DNA from: Streptomyces sp. NBC_00234
GTDB lineage: Bacteria; Actinomycetota; Actinomycetes; Streptomycetales; Streptomycetaceae
Reading direction: 5' to 3'
DNA length: 64,000 nucleotides
Assembly (NCBI RefSeq): GCF_036195325.1
Contig: NZ_CP108101.1
Span: 3,100,001 to 3,164,000, forward strand
Part shown: positions 16,382 to 26,860 of the stretch, one piece after another
Position numbering within the stretch: the stretch's first letter is position 1
Layout: the number at the start of each line of letters is the position of its first letter
The notes under the pieces: model-generated
Told to the model about the DNA's origin: nothing
The model's input: the letters and a program-made list of their open reading frames with translations, nothing else
Database searches by the model: none
Position numbers and translations under genes: made by a program

Positions 16382-16819
16382 GGCCGAGTCCTTCGCTTTC
16401 CTTAGCTTCATTGCCGCGCGTCCGGGGCAGTCGCCTCGGGCGCGCTTCCCGATCGTCGCACCTACCGGCCGGTAGCCGGTAATGACTGCCACAGTTCGGA
16501 AAGTAGTTTCCACCATACGAGAAGTAGGCCGTTCGGCGGAAGCCCCGGCGGCTCACGAACCTCCCCCGGAACAGAAACAGGCCCACGCCACCTACAGGTG
16601 ACGCGGGCCTGTCTTTTTCATTTAGGTGGCACCGACCCGCCATGCTCGCCTCGCGGCAAGTGGTCGCTCGAAGCGACGAAGGTTGGGCCCGGGGGCTTGG
16701 ATCGAGCCGGTGCCAACACCAGGCTAACAAAGACCCCCGGGAAGTGATTCCCGCATCGCAGGTTGACCGGAAAACCGCCTTTCGGCCCCTCTCCGGCCCG
16801 CCCCGGCTCCCCCGGCCGC
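16382..16819. other. Intergenic region between malic enzyme and HelD-type gene
   Basis: 438 bases between two minus-strand genes. The left part must hold the malic-enzyme promoter. A plus-strand intrinsic terminator at 16578-16618 has no plus-strand gene before it. A GC-rich stretch at about 16688-16742 contains complementary GGCCCGGGGG and CCCCCGGG segments. No protein-coding gene is supported. Confidence 0.5.
16578..16618 (+). terminator. Orphan intrinsic terminator (plus strand)
   Basis: CAGGCCCACGCCACCT, loop AC, then AGGTGACGCGGGCCTG (16 bp, two mismatches), directly followed by TCTTTTT. The T-run gives the orientation, yet no plus-strand gene lies upstream, so it may end a small RNA transcribed divergently from the malic-enzyme gene. 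Confidence 0.55.
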
Positions 16820-19204
<2,385 letters not shown>

Positions 19205-19316
19205 CGAGGCCCCCTTCTGACGTGCATTGGGCAGCCGTCAACCGTACGCGAAGGGGGGCCCGCTCCGCACCTGTCACCAGCATTGCGATTGCGCGTCGGA
19301 AGTTGCGCCCGCGCGC

Positions 19317-20183
19317 TCACGCGTCGATCTCCACCAGCCGTTCGCCGTCGAAGGTGCGCACCTCGAAGTGGTCGATGTCGTTGCGGTCCATCGCCGCGCC
19401 GCCGTGCACGTACAGCGGGTACTTCGCGGCCTTGTGCGGGGAGTTCTCGATCCCGTACCCCCACTTCGGTACGGACCAGGAGGTGACGACCTCCTCCTCA
19501 CCGGTCTTGGAGACGGCGATCAGGCTGCATTTCTCGGGGCCCTTGACGTTCTTGAGCTCCAGGACCGTGTGGGTCCCCCATGCCTTCGCCTCCATGCCGA
19601 CGGTGGCGTCGACCCCGGTGGCGGGATCGGTCGCCGTCTTCTTCTCCTCCATGTGGTGGAAGAAGGCGTCCTCGGCCGGGCTGGTGGGGTGCGGGTCCCC
19701 CGTCGCCACCGAACGCCCGCCGTCGTCGCCTCCGGTGGCGGTGACGGCGATCACCGGGCCGGCGATGATCACGGCGGCAGCGGCCGCCATCAGATACCTG
19801 CCGCGGCGGCGGCGCAGTTCCCGCTTCCGCGCGACCTCGTCGACCAGCCGGTCGAGCACCGCGGGAGCGGGCGGTTCGGGGACGTGCGGGACGGGCCGGG
19901 CGCCCGGGTGGGCCGCGGGTGCCTCGGCGAGCATCGCGAGCATGGGTTCGAGACCGGCGAACTCGTCGAGGTGGGCGGCGCACAGCGCGCAGTGCGCGAG
20001 GTGCGCCTCGAAGGCACTCGCCTCCGCCTCGTCCAGGATGCCGAGGACGTAGGCACCGGCGGCGTCGTGCCCCGGTCCCTCCATCGGCTGCCCGAAGGGG
20101 CCGGAGGGCGGGCCCGCGGGCCCCGAGGGGTCGTGGGGACCAGTGGGCCGGGGCCCGAACGGCTGCCACTCGTGGTCGCTCAT
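19317..20183 (-). CDS. rsuA: Zinc-finger anti-sigma factor with membrane segment
   Basis: 288 residues. The N-terminal half contains a ZAS-type zinc motif H61-x3-C65-x2-C68, which binds and inhibits ECF sigma factors. A basic stretch (R-K-R-E-L-R-R-R-R-G) precedes one membrane helix at about 128-150. An extracytoplasmic C-terminal domain (about 170-288) of unknown fold could sense envelope state. The ATG at 20183 overlaps the sigma gene stop (ATGA), the classic coupled sigma/anti-sigma pair. The symbol is assigned from the pair's position next to the HelD-type gene, as remembered for SigU/RsuA. Confidence 0.85.
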   Translation of the reverse strand: MSDHEWQPFGPRPTGPHDPSGPAGPPSGPFGQPMEGPGHDAAGAYVLGILDEAEASAFEAHLAHCALCAAHLDEFAGLEPMLAMLAEAPAAHPGARPVPHVPEPPAPAVLDRLVDEVARKRELRRRRGRYLMAAAAAVIIAGPVIAVTATGGDDGGRSVATGDPHPTSPAEDAFFHHMEEKKTATDPATGVDATVGMEAKAWGTHTVLELKNVKGPEKCSLIAVSKTGEEEVVTSWSVPKWGYGIENSPHKAAKYPLYVHGGAAMDRNDIDHFEVRTFDGERLVEIDA

Positions 20184-20767
20184 GCCGTGATCCCCCTCTC
20201 TTCGAGTACGAGCTTCATCGAACGGAGTGCGTAGAAAACCCGGGACCGTACCGTCCCGCTGGGGATGCCGAGCACCTCGGCGGCCTCGTTGACCGTACGT
20301 CCCCTGAAATAGGTCTCGACCAATGCTTCCCGATGCGCCGGGGTCAAATCGTCCAGCGCGTCCGAGAGCGTCATCAGCCACAACGCCTTGTCTATCTCGT
20401 CCTCCGCGGGAATGACCTCCAGCGGCGACGGATCGACCTCGTGCGGCCGGGCCTGCCGGCTGCGGTGGCCGTCGATGACGATGCGCCGGGCGACCGTCAC
20501 CAGCCAGGGGCGTACGGAACCGGTGGCCCGGTTGAGCTGACCGGCGTTCTTCCAGGCACGGATGAGCGTCTCCTGCACCACGTCCTCGGCGCGCTGCCGG
20601 TCCCCCGCCACCAGGCGGAGCACATAGGCGAGCAGCGGCCCGGCGTGTTCGCGGTAGAGCGCCCGCATCAGCTCCTCGTCGGGGACGTCGGAGCCGGGGC
20701 GGGGCGGTTCACTGCGATGTCGAGCCCTGTGCGGACGGTCATCGGCCACGGCCGCATCCTTGCGCAC
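20180..20767 (-). CDS. sigU: ECF RNA polymerase sigma factor, SigU type
   Basis: 195 residues from GTG 20767, which has GGAGG five bases upstream; the frame continues further upstream without a better start. Region 2 (about 38-105) includes A-E-D-V-V-Q-E-T-L-I-R-A-W. Region 4 (about 140-190) has Y-F-R-G-R-T-V-N-E-A-A and G-T-V-R-S-R-V for -35 recognition. Region 3 and 1.1 are absent, as in ECF factors. The first 30 residues are basic and probably disordered. Translationally coupled to the anti-sigma gene. Upstream, TTGAAT-N17-CGTATC might be an autoregulated promoter, which is speculative. Confidence 0.9.
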   Translation of the reverse strand: MRKDAAVADDRPHRARHRSEPPRPGSDVPDEELMRALYREHAGPLLAYVLRLVAGDRQRAEDVVQETLIRAWKNAGQLNRATGSVRPWLVTVARRIVIDGHRSRQARPHEVDPSPLEVIPAEDEIDKALWLMTLSDALDDLTPAHREALVETYFRGRTVNEAAEVLGIPSGTVRSRVFYALRSMKLVLEERGITA

Positions 20768-20856
20768 CCGAACCTCCTGGTCGAGACCCTGTCGAGCTCT
20801 TCGACCATCGATACGCAGCCGGGCGCCGGACCATTCAATCCGGTTCAAGATTCTTT

Positions 20857-21465
20857 TCAGCGGCCGTCCGCGTCGGCGGCTGCCGCTCTGCGGCGGTGGC
20901 GGGCGACCCGTTCACGGTTTCCGCAGACCTCGCTGGAGCACCAGCGGCGCCGGTGGCCCCGTGAGGTGTCGAGGTAGAGACGCCGGCAGGTGTCGCCCTC
21001 GCAGCGGCGCAGGCAGGACCTGGCCACCGGGTCCGTCAGCAGGTCCACGCAGTCCCGCGCCACGGCGGCGAGCAGTTCCGCGCACGTGGGCGGGGCGTTC
21101 AGGGTCCGGGTGAGGTCCCCGCCCTTCGCCCGGACCGCCCGCAGCCCGGGCGGCGGCCCCGCGGCGAGCGCGTTGACACGGTCCAGGGCGGCGTCGGCCC
21201 GGCCGCCGCCGAGTTCGGCGGTCAGCAGCCGGTCGATGTCCGCCCGCAGGTGACGGAAGCGGGCCACCCAGGTGTCGTCGACGGTGGCGAGCACGGTCCC
21301 GTTCGGCACCAGGGCGGCGGCCACCAGCCATGCGGCGAGCGGGCCGGTCCCGGCGAGCTGTTCGCACGCTCCGGAGGTCCCGGTCCCCGTCGCCACCAGG
21401 TCGAGGCAGATCCGGCCGGAGTCGAACCGCCAGTCGTACGCGCCCGTGCCCGTGCCCGCCGCCAT
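20857..21465 (-). CDS. CGNR zinc-finger protein (ABATE domain)
   Basis: 202 residues. The N-terminal stress-induced ABATE-type domain (about 8-140) starts with W-R-F-D-S-G-R-I-C-L-D-L. The C-terminal zinc finger has C-L-R-R-C-E-G-D-T-C, then W-C-S-S-E-V-C-G-N-R, the family signature, followed by a basic tail. Members are presumed transcriptional regulators; targets are unknown. It ends 89 bases before the sigU start on the same strand. Confidence 0.85.
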   Translation of the reverse strand: MAAGTGTGAYDWRFDSGRICLDLVATGTGTSGACEQLAGTGPLAAWLVAAALVPNGTVLATVDDTWVARFRHLRADIDRLLTAELGGGRADAALDRVNALAAGPPPGLRAVRAKGGDLTRTLNAPPTCAELLAAVARDCVDLLTDPVARSCLRRCEGDTCRRLYLDTSRGHRRRWCSSEVCGNRERVARHRRRAAAADADGR

Positions 21466-21597
21466 GCGCCTGTCACCGCCTCGGGGTCACCGATGGGGAG
21501 TCACCACCAGAGTGCCCGTCACCGGCCCGGGCCGGAACCCCTCCTACCGGGCGGGTACCGTCCGGGCGCCGCGAGGGCGTTCCGTACCGTGGCCCGT

Positions 21598-22227
21598 ATG
21601 GACTTACGCATGGACGACGCCCGGTCCGAGGTCACGCTCACCGCGGGCCCCCTCCTGCTGCGCCCCTGGCGGCCGGAGGACGCTCCCGCGCTGCTCGGGG
21701 CGTACGCCGACCCGGCGATGCGGCGGTGGGCGGCGACGCGGATGGCGGACGCCGACGACGCGGCCGGGTGGCTGGCGGCGCAGCGGGAGGGCTGGGTGGC
21801 AGGCACCCGGTTCGGTTTCGCGGTGACCGATACGGCGCTCGGCGGCGAACTGGTCGGCAACGTGGCGCTGAAACGCGCCGAACCGTCGTCGGACACGGCC
21901 GAGGTGGGCTACTGGACCACGGCGTCCGCGCGCGGGCGCGGGGTGGCTCCCAGGGCCCTCACGGCGCTCTGCGACTGGGCGTTCGCCACGTTCGCGGGGG
22001 ACGGGCTCACGCGGCTGGAGCTGGTGCACCAGGCCGACAACGAAGCGTCGTGCCGGGTCGCGGAGAAGTGCGGTTTCGCGCCGGCCGGTGTCCTGCCGGC
22101 GTTTCCTCCCGCGTATCCGCTGGCCGGCCACCGCCACGCCAGGTCCGCGGCCGTCGAAGGGATCAGCTCGGCGGACCGTCGTGCAGGATCCGCTGGAACA
22201 GCCGGTGGTCGCGCCACTCCCCGTTGA
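21598..22227 (+). CDS. GNAT family N-acetyltransferase (RimJ/RimL type)
   Basis: 209 residues from ATG 21598. L-L-R-P-W-R-P-E-D near residue 20 starts the fold, and the acetyl-CoA loop is in A-S-A-R-G-R-G-V-A near 108. N-x-A-S-x-R-V-A-E-K-C-G-F closes it. Substrate unknown. The third codon is TTA, rare in Streptomyces; starting at the in-frame ATG 21610 would avoid it. The last roughly 22 residues lie antisense to the next gene and do not look like family sequence, so the natural stop may have drifted. Confidence 0.8.
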   Translation: MDLRMDDARSEVTLTAGPLLLRPWRPEDAPALLGAYADPAMRRWAATRMADADDAAGWLAAQREGWVAGTRFGFAVTDTALGGELVGNVALKRAEPSSDTAEVGYWTTASARGRGVAPRALTALCDWAFATFAGDGLTRLELVHQADNEASCRVAEKCGFAPAGVLPAFPPAYPLAGHRHARSAAVEGISSADRRAGSAGTAGGRATPR

Positions 22228-22723
22228 TGTGGAGGAAGCGCGGGGCCGTCCCGAACTGCTCGAAGCCGCACTTGGCGAGCACCCGCTGCGAGGCGACGTT
22301 GTCCACGACGGTCCCGGCCTCGACCCGGTGCAGCCCGAGACCGTCCCGCGCGAGCTCGCAGATCCGGCCGACGGCGGTGGTCGCGAGTCCGCGGCCCGCC
22401 CGGTCGACATCGATCCAGTAGCCGAGGCGGCCACTGCGGAACGGGCCACGTTCGATCGAGGAGAGCGTGAAGGCGCCGACCGCCAGGTCCTCCTCGTCGG
22501 CGATCACCCAGGGCACGGCGCGCCCGGCGTCCCGCTCGGCCAGCAGCCCGGCGAGGCGTTCCGTCTGGCCCTGCGCGGTGTAGAAGACCTCGGTCCGCTC
22601 GGGCTCCCAGGGGCGCATGTACGTACGGCTGCGGGTGAGCGCGGCGGCGAGGGAACCGGCGTCGTCGAGGGAGGCGGGCCGCAGGGTCGTGCCATCGGCG
22701 AGCTGATGACTGTCGTTGATCAT
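22163..22723 (-). CDS. GNAT family N-acetyltransferase (ribosomal-protein type)
   Basis: 186 residues, ATG 22723. T-L-R-P-A-S near residue 13, Y-W-I-D-V-D-R-A-G-R-G-L-A near 102 (acetyl-CoA pyrophosphate loop) and N-V-A-S-Q-R-V-L-A-K-C-G-F near 142 define the RimJ-like fold. Ends with L-F-Q-R-I-L, as in many homologues. Convergent with, and overlapping by 65 bases, the acetyltransferase on the plus strand. Substrate unknown. Confidence 0.85.
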   Translation of the reverse strand: MINDSHQLADGTTLRPASLDDAGSLAAALTRSRTYMRPWEPERTEVFYTAQGQTERLAGLLAERDAGRAVPWVIADEEDLAVGAFTLSSIERGPFRSGRLGYWIDVDRAGRGLATTAVGRICELARDGLGLHRVEAGTVVDNVASQRVLAKCGFEQFGTAPRFLHINGEWRDHRLFQRILHDGPPS

Positions 22724-22773
22724 CCGAGCACACTATCCCCGGCCCGGACGGCCCCCTGGACCCTGTCGCGCCC

Positions 22774-23913
22774 CTACTCCACGTACTTCGTGTCGGCCAC
22801 CGGGTCCAGCGCCAGCCGGTAGCCCCGCTTGACGACCGTCTGGATCAGCCGGGGCACGCCAAGTGCGCTGCGCAGCCGGGCCATCGCCGTCTCCACGGCG
22901 TGTTCGTCGCTGCCGCTGCCGGGCAGCGCGCGCAGCAGGTCCGCCCGGGCCACCACCCAGCCGGGCCTGCGGGCAAGGGCGTTCAGCAGGGCCATGCCCG
23001 CGGGCGGCACCGGGCGCAGGGCGCCGTCGACGAGCACGGCGTGGCCGCGGATCTCGATCCGGTGACCGGCGACGGGCAGCGGTCGTGCCTTACCGGGGAG
23101 TTGGGCGCAGAGCAACTGGACGAGGGGGCCGAGCCGGAAGCGTTCCGGCTGGAACGTGTCGATGCCCACGGCCTGGAGCGGCAGCGCGGTCACCGGGCCC
23201 ACGCAGACCGTGATGACGTCGTCGCGGAGCGCGGAGAGGATCTCGGGGAGCAGGCCGCGGACTTCGGCCCGGCTCAGGAACGAGGCGGCGGCGGGTGCGC
23301 TGGTGAAGGTGAGGGCGTCCAGTCCGCGGGCGACGGTGACGTCGAGCATCCGGTCGAGCGGGGTGATGTCCTCGGGGGGCATCCACCGGTAGACGGGTAC
23401 GCCGACGACTTCGGCGCCCGCAGCGCGCAGCGCCTCGACGAAGCCGGGCAGTGGTTCGCCGTGCAGCTGGAGCGCGACCCGGCGGCCGGCGACGCCCTCG
23501 CCGAGCAGCCGGTCCAGGACCTCGGCCATCGACTCGGAGCCGGGCGACCATGCTTCGGTGAGCCCGGCGGCCCGGATGGCGCCCTTGACCTTGGGGCCGC
23601 GTGCCAGCAGTTCGACGCCGCGCAGGAGGTCGAGGAGGGCGTCCCCGATGCCCCAGCCGTCGGCGGCCTCCACCCAGCCCCGGAAGCCGATCGCCGTGGT
23701 GGCGATCACGACATCGGGTGCGTCGTCGATGAGTTCCTTGGTGGCGGCGAGGAGTTCGCTGTCGTCCGCGAGGGGCACGATGCGCAGGGCGGGTGCGTGC
23801 AGGACCACGGCGCCCCTGCGCTGGAGGAGTGTGCCGAGTTCCTCGGCGCGACGGGCGGCGGTCACCCCGACCGTGAAGCCCGCGAGGGGCCCGTGCTGTG
23901 CGTCGTCGTGCAT
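22774..23913 (-). CDS. nnaR: NnaR: HemD-like domain fused to winged-helix DNA-binding domain
   Basis: 379 residues. Residues 1-260 match uroporphyrinogen-III synthase (two Rossmann-like lobes, T-S-A-P-A-A near 205). Residues 285-375 are an OmpR/PhoB-type winged helix, ending V-V-K-R-G-Y-R-L. From memory, the S. coelicolor protein with this layout next to narK is NnaR, a GlnR target and co-activator of nitrate/nitrite assimilation genes. A GlnR box lies upstream at 24005-24020. Whether the HemD part keeps enzymatic activity is unclear; it may sense a tetrapyrrole or serve only as a scaffold. Confidence 0.85.
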   Translation of the reverse strand: MHDDAQHGPLAGFTVGVTAARRAEELGTLLQRRGAVVLHAPALRIVPLADDSELLAATKELIDDAPDVVIATTAIGFRGWVEAADGWGIGDALLDLLRGVELLARGPKVKGAIRAAGLTEAWSPGSESMAEVLDRLLGEGVAGRRVALQLHGEPLPGFVEALRAAGAEVVGVPVYRWMPPEDITPLDRMLDVTVARGLDALTFTSAPAAASFLSRAEVRGLLPEILSALRDDVITVCVGPVTALPLQAVGIDTFQPERFRLGPLVQLLCAQLPGKARPLPVAGHRIEIRGHAVLVDGALRPVPPAGMALLNALARRPGWVVARADLLRALPGSGSDEHAVETAMARLRSALGVPRLIQTVVKRGYRLALDPVADTKYVE

Positions 23914-24004
23914 GGCGTGATACCCGGCTCTCGTGTCCCGCTACTGCTCGATGGTGCGGAGGACCGAGACTGCCAACACTGCGTGACAGCCTCGGTTCAC
24001 TTGT

Positions 24005-24020
24005 ATTTCACACCCGTTAC
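24005..24020 (-). promoter_or_regulatory. GlnR box upstream of nnaR
   Basis: Read on the minus strand: GTAAC-GGGTGT-GAAAT, matching the GlnR a-site/b-site pattern gTnAC-n6-GaAAc with one mismatch. It lies 92 bases upstream of nnaR, consistent with nitrogen control. Confidence 0.7.
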
Positions 24021-24047
24021 GTCCCCCCGTGCCAAGCCGGGGTCCGC

Positions 24048-25379
24048 TCACACTTCGGCGTAGCTGAGCTGCGGCTTCGTGGCCACCGCCGGGGCCCGGC
24101 GAAGGTATACCGCCCAGGTGACTCCGAAGCACACCGCGTAGAAGGCGAGGAAGGACCAGAAGGCGGCGGTTCCGGTGCCCGCCGTCTGGAAGGACTGCCG
24201 GAACGCCAGGTTGATCGCGAGCCCGCCGAGCGCCCCGACGGCCCCGATGAGTCCCATGGCCGCCCCCGAGAGGCGCCGCCCGTACGCCGCGGCCTCCTCG
24301 CCGCGCAGGCCCTTGCTGATGGCCTTGGCGTGGAAGATCCCGGGGATCATCTTGTAGGTCGATCCGTTGCCGAGTCCGGTCAGGACGAACAGCGCGATGA
24401 AGCCGATGAGGAAGATGCCGAGCGACTCGGCGCCGGAGGCGTAGACGACGACTCCGGTCGCCCCTGCCATCCCCGCGAAGTTCCACAGGGTGATGCGGGC
24501 GCCGCCGTACCGGTCCGCGAGCCAGCCGCCCGCGGGGCGGATCAGGGAGCCGAGCAGCGGGCCGATGAAGGTGAGCGAGGCGGCCTGGAGCGGGGTCCGG
24601 CCGAACTGGGTCTGCAGGACGAGACCGAAGGCGAAGCTGTAGCCGATGAAGGAGCCGAAGGTGCCGATGTAGAGCACCGCCATGATCCAGGTGTGCGGAT
24701 CGCGCACCGCCTGCCTGGCCGCGCCGGTGTCGTTCTGCACGGGCCGCAGGTTGTCCATGCGGAAGGCGGCGCAGAGTGCGGCGACGACGATCAGCGGGAT
24801 GTACGCACCGAGCACGATGCGCGGGTACGCGGCCCCGGCCGTACCGATCACCAGCAGTCCGACGAGCTGGACGACGGGGACGCCGATGTTGCCGCCGCCC
24901 GCGTTGAGCCCGAGCGCCCAGCCCTTCTTGCGCAGCGGGAAGAAGGCGTTGATGTTCGTCATGGACGAGGCGAAGTTGCCGCCGCCGATGCCGGCGAGCG
25001 CGGCGACCAGCACGAAGGTGCCGTACGAGGTCCCCGGTTCCATCACCAGGAACGCGGCGACGGTCGGCAGGAGCAGCGTCACCGCGCTGAAGACGGTCCA
25101 GTTGCGTCCGCCGAACCGGGCGACGGCGAAGGTGTACGGGACACGGACGAGGGCGCCGACCAGGGTGGCCGTGGAGATCAGGAAGAACTTCCCCGCCGGG
25201 TCGACCCCGTACTCCGGCCCCATGAACAGGACCATCACCGACCACAGGGTCCAGATGGAGAATCCGATGTGCTCCGAGAACACGGAGAACCACAGATTCC
25301 GCCGCGCGACGCGTTCGCCCGTCTCGCGCCAGAAGGTCTCGTCCTCCGGCTCCCACTGTTCGATCCAACGGCCAGCCAT
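24048..25379 (-). CDS. narK: Nitrate/nitrite transporter (NNP/NarK family, MFS)
   Basis: 443 residues, about 12 membrane helices. The two nitrate-signature regions are visible: G-G-G-N-F-A-S-S-M near 130 and G-L-G-N-G-S-T-Y-K near 330. ATG 25379 has GGAGG six bases upstream; GTG 25382 is an alternative. Imports nitrate for assimilation or exchanges nitrate and nitrite. It precedes nnaR with a 134-base gap that carries the GlnR box. The pair is the nitrate-uptake module of the window. Confidence 0.9.
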   Translation of the reverse strand: MAGRWIEQWEPEDETFWRETGERVARRNLWFSVFSEHIGFSIWTLWSVMVLFMGPEYGVDPAGKFFLISTATLVGALVRVPYTFAVARFGGRNWTVFSAVTLLLPTVAAFLVMEPGTSYGTFVLVAALAGIGGGNFASSMTNINAFFPLRKKGWALGLNAGGGNIGVPVVQLVGLLVIGTAGAAYPRIVLGAYIPLIVVAALCAAFRMDNLRPVQNDTGAARQAVRDPHTWIMAVLYIGTFGSFIGYSFAFGLVLQTQFGRTPLQAASLTFIGPLLGSLIRPAGGWLADRYGGARITLWNFAGMAGATGVVVYASGAESLGIFLIGFIALFVLTGLGNGSTYKMIPGIFHAKAISKGLRGEEAAAYGRRLSGAAMGLIGAVGALGGLAINLAFRQSFQTAGTGTAAFWSFLAFYAVCFGVTWAVYLRRAPAVATKPQLSYAEV

Positions 25380-25431
25380 CACGCGCCTCCACGGGTGTCG
25401 GGTGCTTGTGCCCCGACGGTATGGAGCCCGC

Positions 25432-25447
25432 GTTTCGGCGTGGTGCT
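25432..25447 (-). promoter_or_regulatory. Weak GlnR-like site upstream of narK
   Basis: Minus strand: AGCAC-CACGCC-GAAAC. The b-site GAAAC is perfect, the a-site keeps only AC. It is 53 bases before narK. Plausible but degenerate. Confidence 0.3.
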
Positions 25448-25474
25448 GCGAGGTGACCGGTAGGCAACCTTGCT

Positions 25475-25502
25475 CTCACCGGGCCGGGGGCGGCCCGGTG
25501 AG
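25475..25502. terminator. Terminator hairpin after acyltransferase gene
   Basis: CTCACCGGGCC and its exact complement with a 6-base G-rich loop, 12 bases past the acyltransferase stop. No T-run. It separates the mat operon from narK. Confidence 0.65.
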
Positions 25503-25513
25503 GGGCGAAGTGA

Positions 25514-26860
25514 TCAGCGGGCGCGTGCGCCGTCGTCCCGGCGGGCCCTCGGCACCTTCTCCGGGTCCTTGCGGGTGCCGTTCGGCCACAGGCGCGGCCG
25601 GCGTCTGGCCGCCACGTCCTCGACCCAGCCGACCGCGAGGATCGCGAGCCCCAGGAGAGGCCAGACCGCGATCAGTGTGAGCACGGTGTAGGAGCTCTCC
25701 AGGTACGAGTCGAGGTGGTCGCCGACCCAGGGGACGTTCCACAGCTCGTCGACGAGCTGGGCGCTGGCCATCAGCAGCAGGTTGTGCCACAGGTAGATCG
25801 TGACGGCCCGGTTGTTGGCCAGGGTGATCACGCTGTCCCACCCGGCGAGCTTGCCCGGGAGCTGCTTCCAGGACGGGGCGTACACGAGGAGGATCGCGCA
25901 GAAGCCCAAGGACCAGGTGGCCTGGGCGAGCGGGATCTCGTCGAGGTTCCAGCCCTCCTCGGTGAGGTGGCCCGACGCCCACCAGATGCCGAACCCCATG
26001 ACGATCGCTGCGGACGACACGACCAGGTAGCGCGGAACCTGTTTCAGCAGGCCGTCGTTGTGGGCGAATCCCAGGATCCAGCAGGAGCCGAAGACAGCGA
26101 AGTCGAGGATCGCCTCGCCGGTGGCTCCGGGGATTGTCACCAGATCCGTGCCGAGCACGGCGGTCAGGCCGATCGGAGCGAGCAGCGTCACCCACGGCAG
26201 TTTGCGGAACGCGCGCAGCAGCAGGGGCGAGGCAATGACGAACCAGAGGTAGGCCCTGATGTACCAGAGCGGCCCCACGCCTTGGTCGGCCCAGGACACT
26301 TCCAGGAAGCCGCCGGTTGATCCGCTCTCCTCGGGGAACGGCGGGGAGCCCACCGGGAGGAGGTAGCAGCCGAGCCGGACGAACCACCACAGCCCCTCCT
26401 CCCGTACGGGCTTCCAGCTGAGCGCGAACATGACCGGCACGACGACGAGCGCGAACGCCCACATCGGCGGCAGCAGCCGGCGGAGCCTGTCGCGCACGAC
26501 GCTCCACGCGGGCCGGGCCAGCGAGCGCGCCATCAGCGAACCGGCCAGGGCGAACATGACGCCCATGGACGGGAAGAGGACGGTCAGCCAGGCCCAGCCG
26601 AAGAGGTGGAAGACGACGACGCGGACGAGGGCGACGGTGCGCAGCAGGTCGAGATAGCGGTCGCGTCCGGGCTTCTTCGCCGGCTCGTCCCGGTCCGGCC
26701 CGGGGGCCGGAGCCTCGTGCGGGACCTGCTGGAACGGCAGGGGCTGCCGTGCCTGCGGGAACTGCGTGCCCGACGGGATCGGCGGGGGCGGCGGGTTCTG
26801 CGGGATGTTCCATGGCCCGGGAGCCGGCTCGGCGAACGGGGGCTGGTTCGGATAGGTCAT
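25514..26860 (-). CDS. Membrane acyltransferase (acyltransferase 3 / OafA type)
   Basis: 448 residues. Pro-rich cytoplasmic tail (1-65), then R-Y-L-D-L-L-R-T and V-V-F-H-L-F-G-W. The H in V-F-H is the acyltransferase-3 catalytic His, and about ten membrane helices follow. W-Y-I-R-A-Y-L near 205 is a second family motif. The ATG at 26860 overlaps the matB stop (ATGA), so the protein is probably made with MatB and acetylates or otherwise acylates the MatB polysaccharide. Acyl donor and acceptor are not known. Confidence 0.85.
   Translation of the reverse strand: MTYPNQPPFAEPAPGPWNIPQNPPPPPIPSGTQFPQARQPLPFQQVPHEAPAPGPDRDEPAKKPGRDRYLDLLRTVALVRVVVFHLFGWAWLTVLFPSMGVMFALAGSLMARSLARPAWSVVRDRLRRLLPPMWAFALVVVPVMFALSWKPVREEGLWWFVRLGCYLLPVGSPPFPEESGSTGGFLEVSWADQGVGPLWYIRAYLWFVIASPLLLRAFRKLPWVTLLAPIGLTAVLGTDLVTIPGATGEAILDFAVFGSCWILGFAHNDGLLKQVPRYLVVSSAAIVMGFGIWWASGHLTEEGWNLDEIPLAQATWSLGFCAILLVYAPSWKQLPGKLAGWDSVITLANNRAVTIYLWHNLLLMASAQLVDELWNVPWVGDHLDSYLESSYTVLTLIAVWPLLGLAILAVGWVEDVAARRRPRLWPNGTRKDPEKVPRARRDDGARAR

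Noticed and set aside
19205..19316. A rifamycin-associated element upstream of the HelD-type gene
   Set aside because: I looked for a 19-bp GGGGCTTGCGGCAAG-type inverted repeat and found none, so I do not call this helR.
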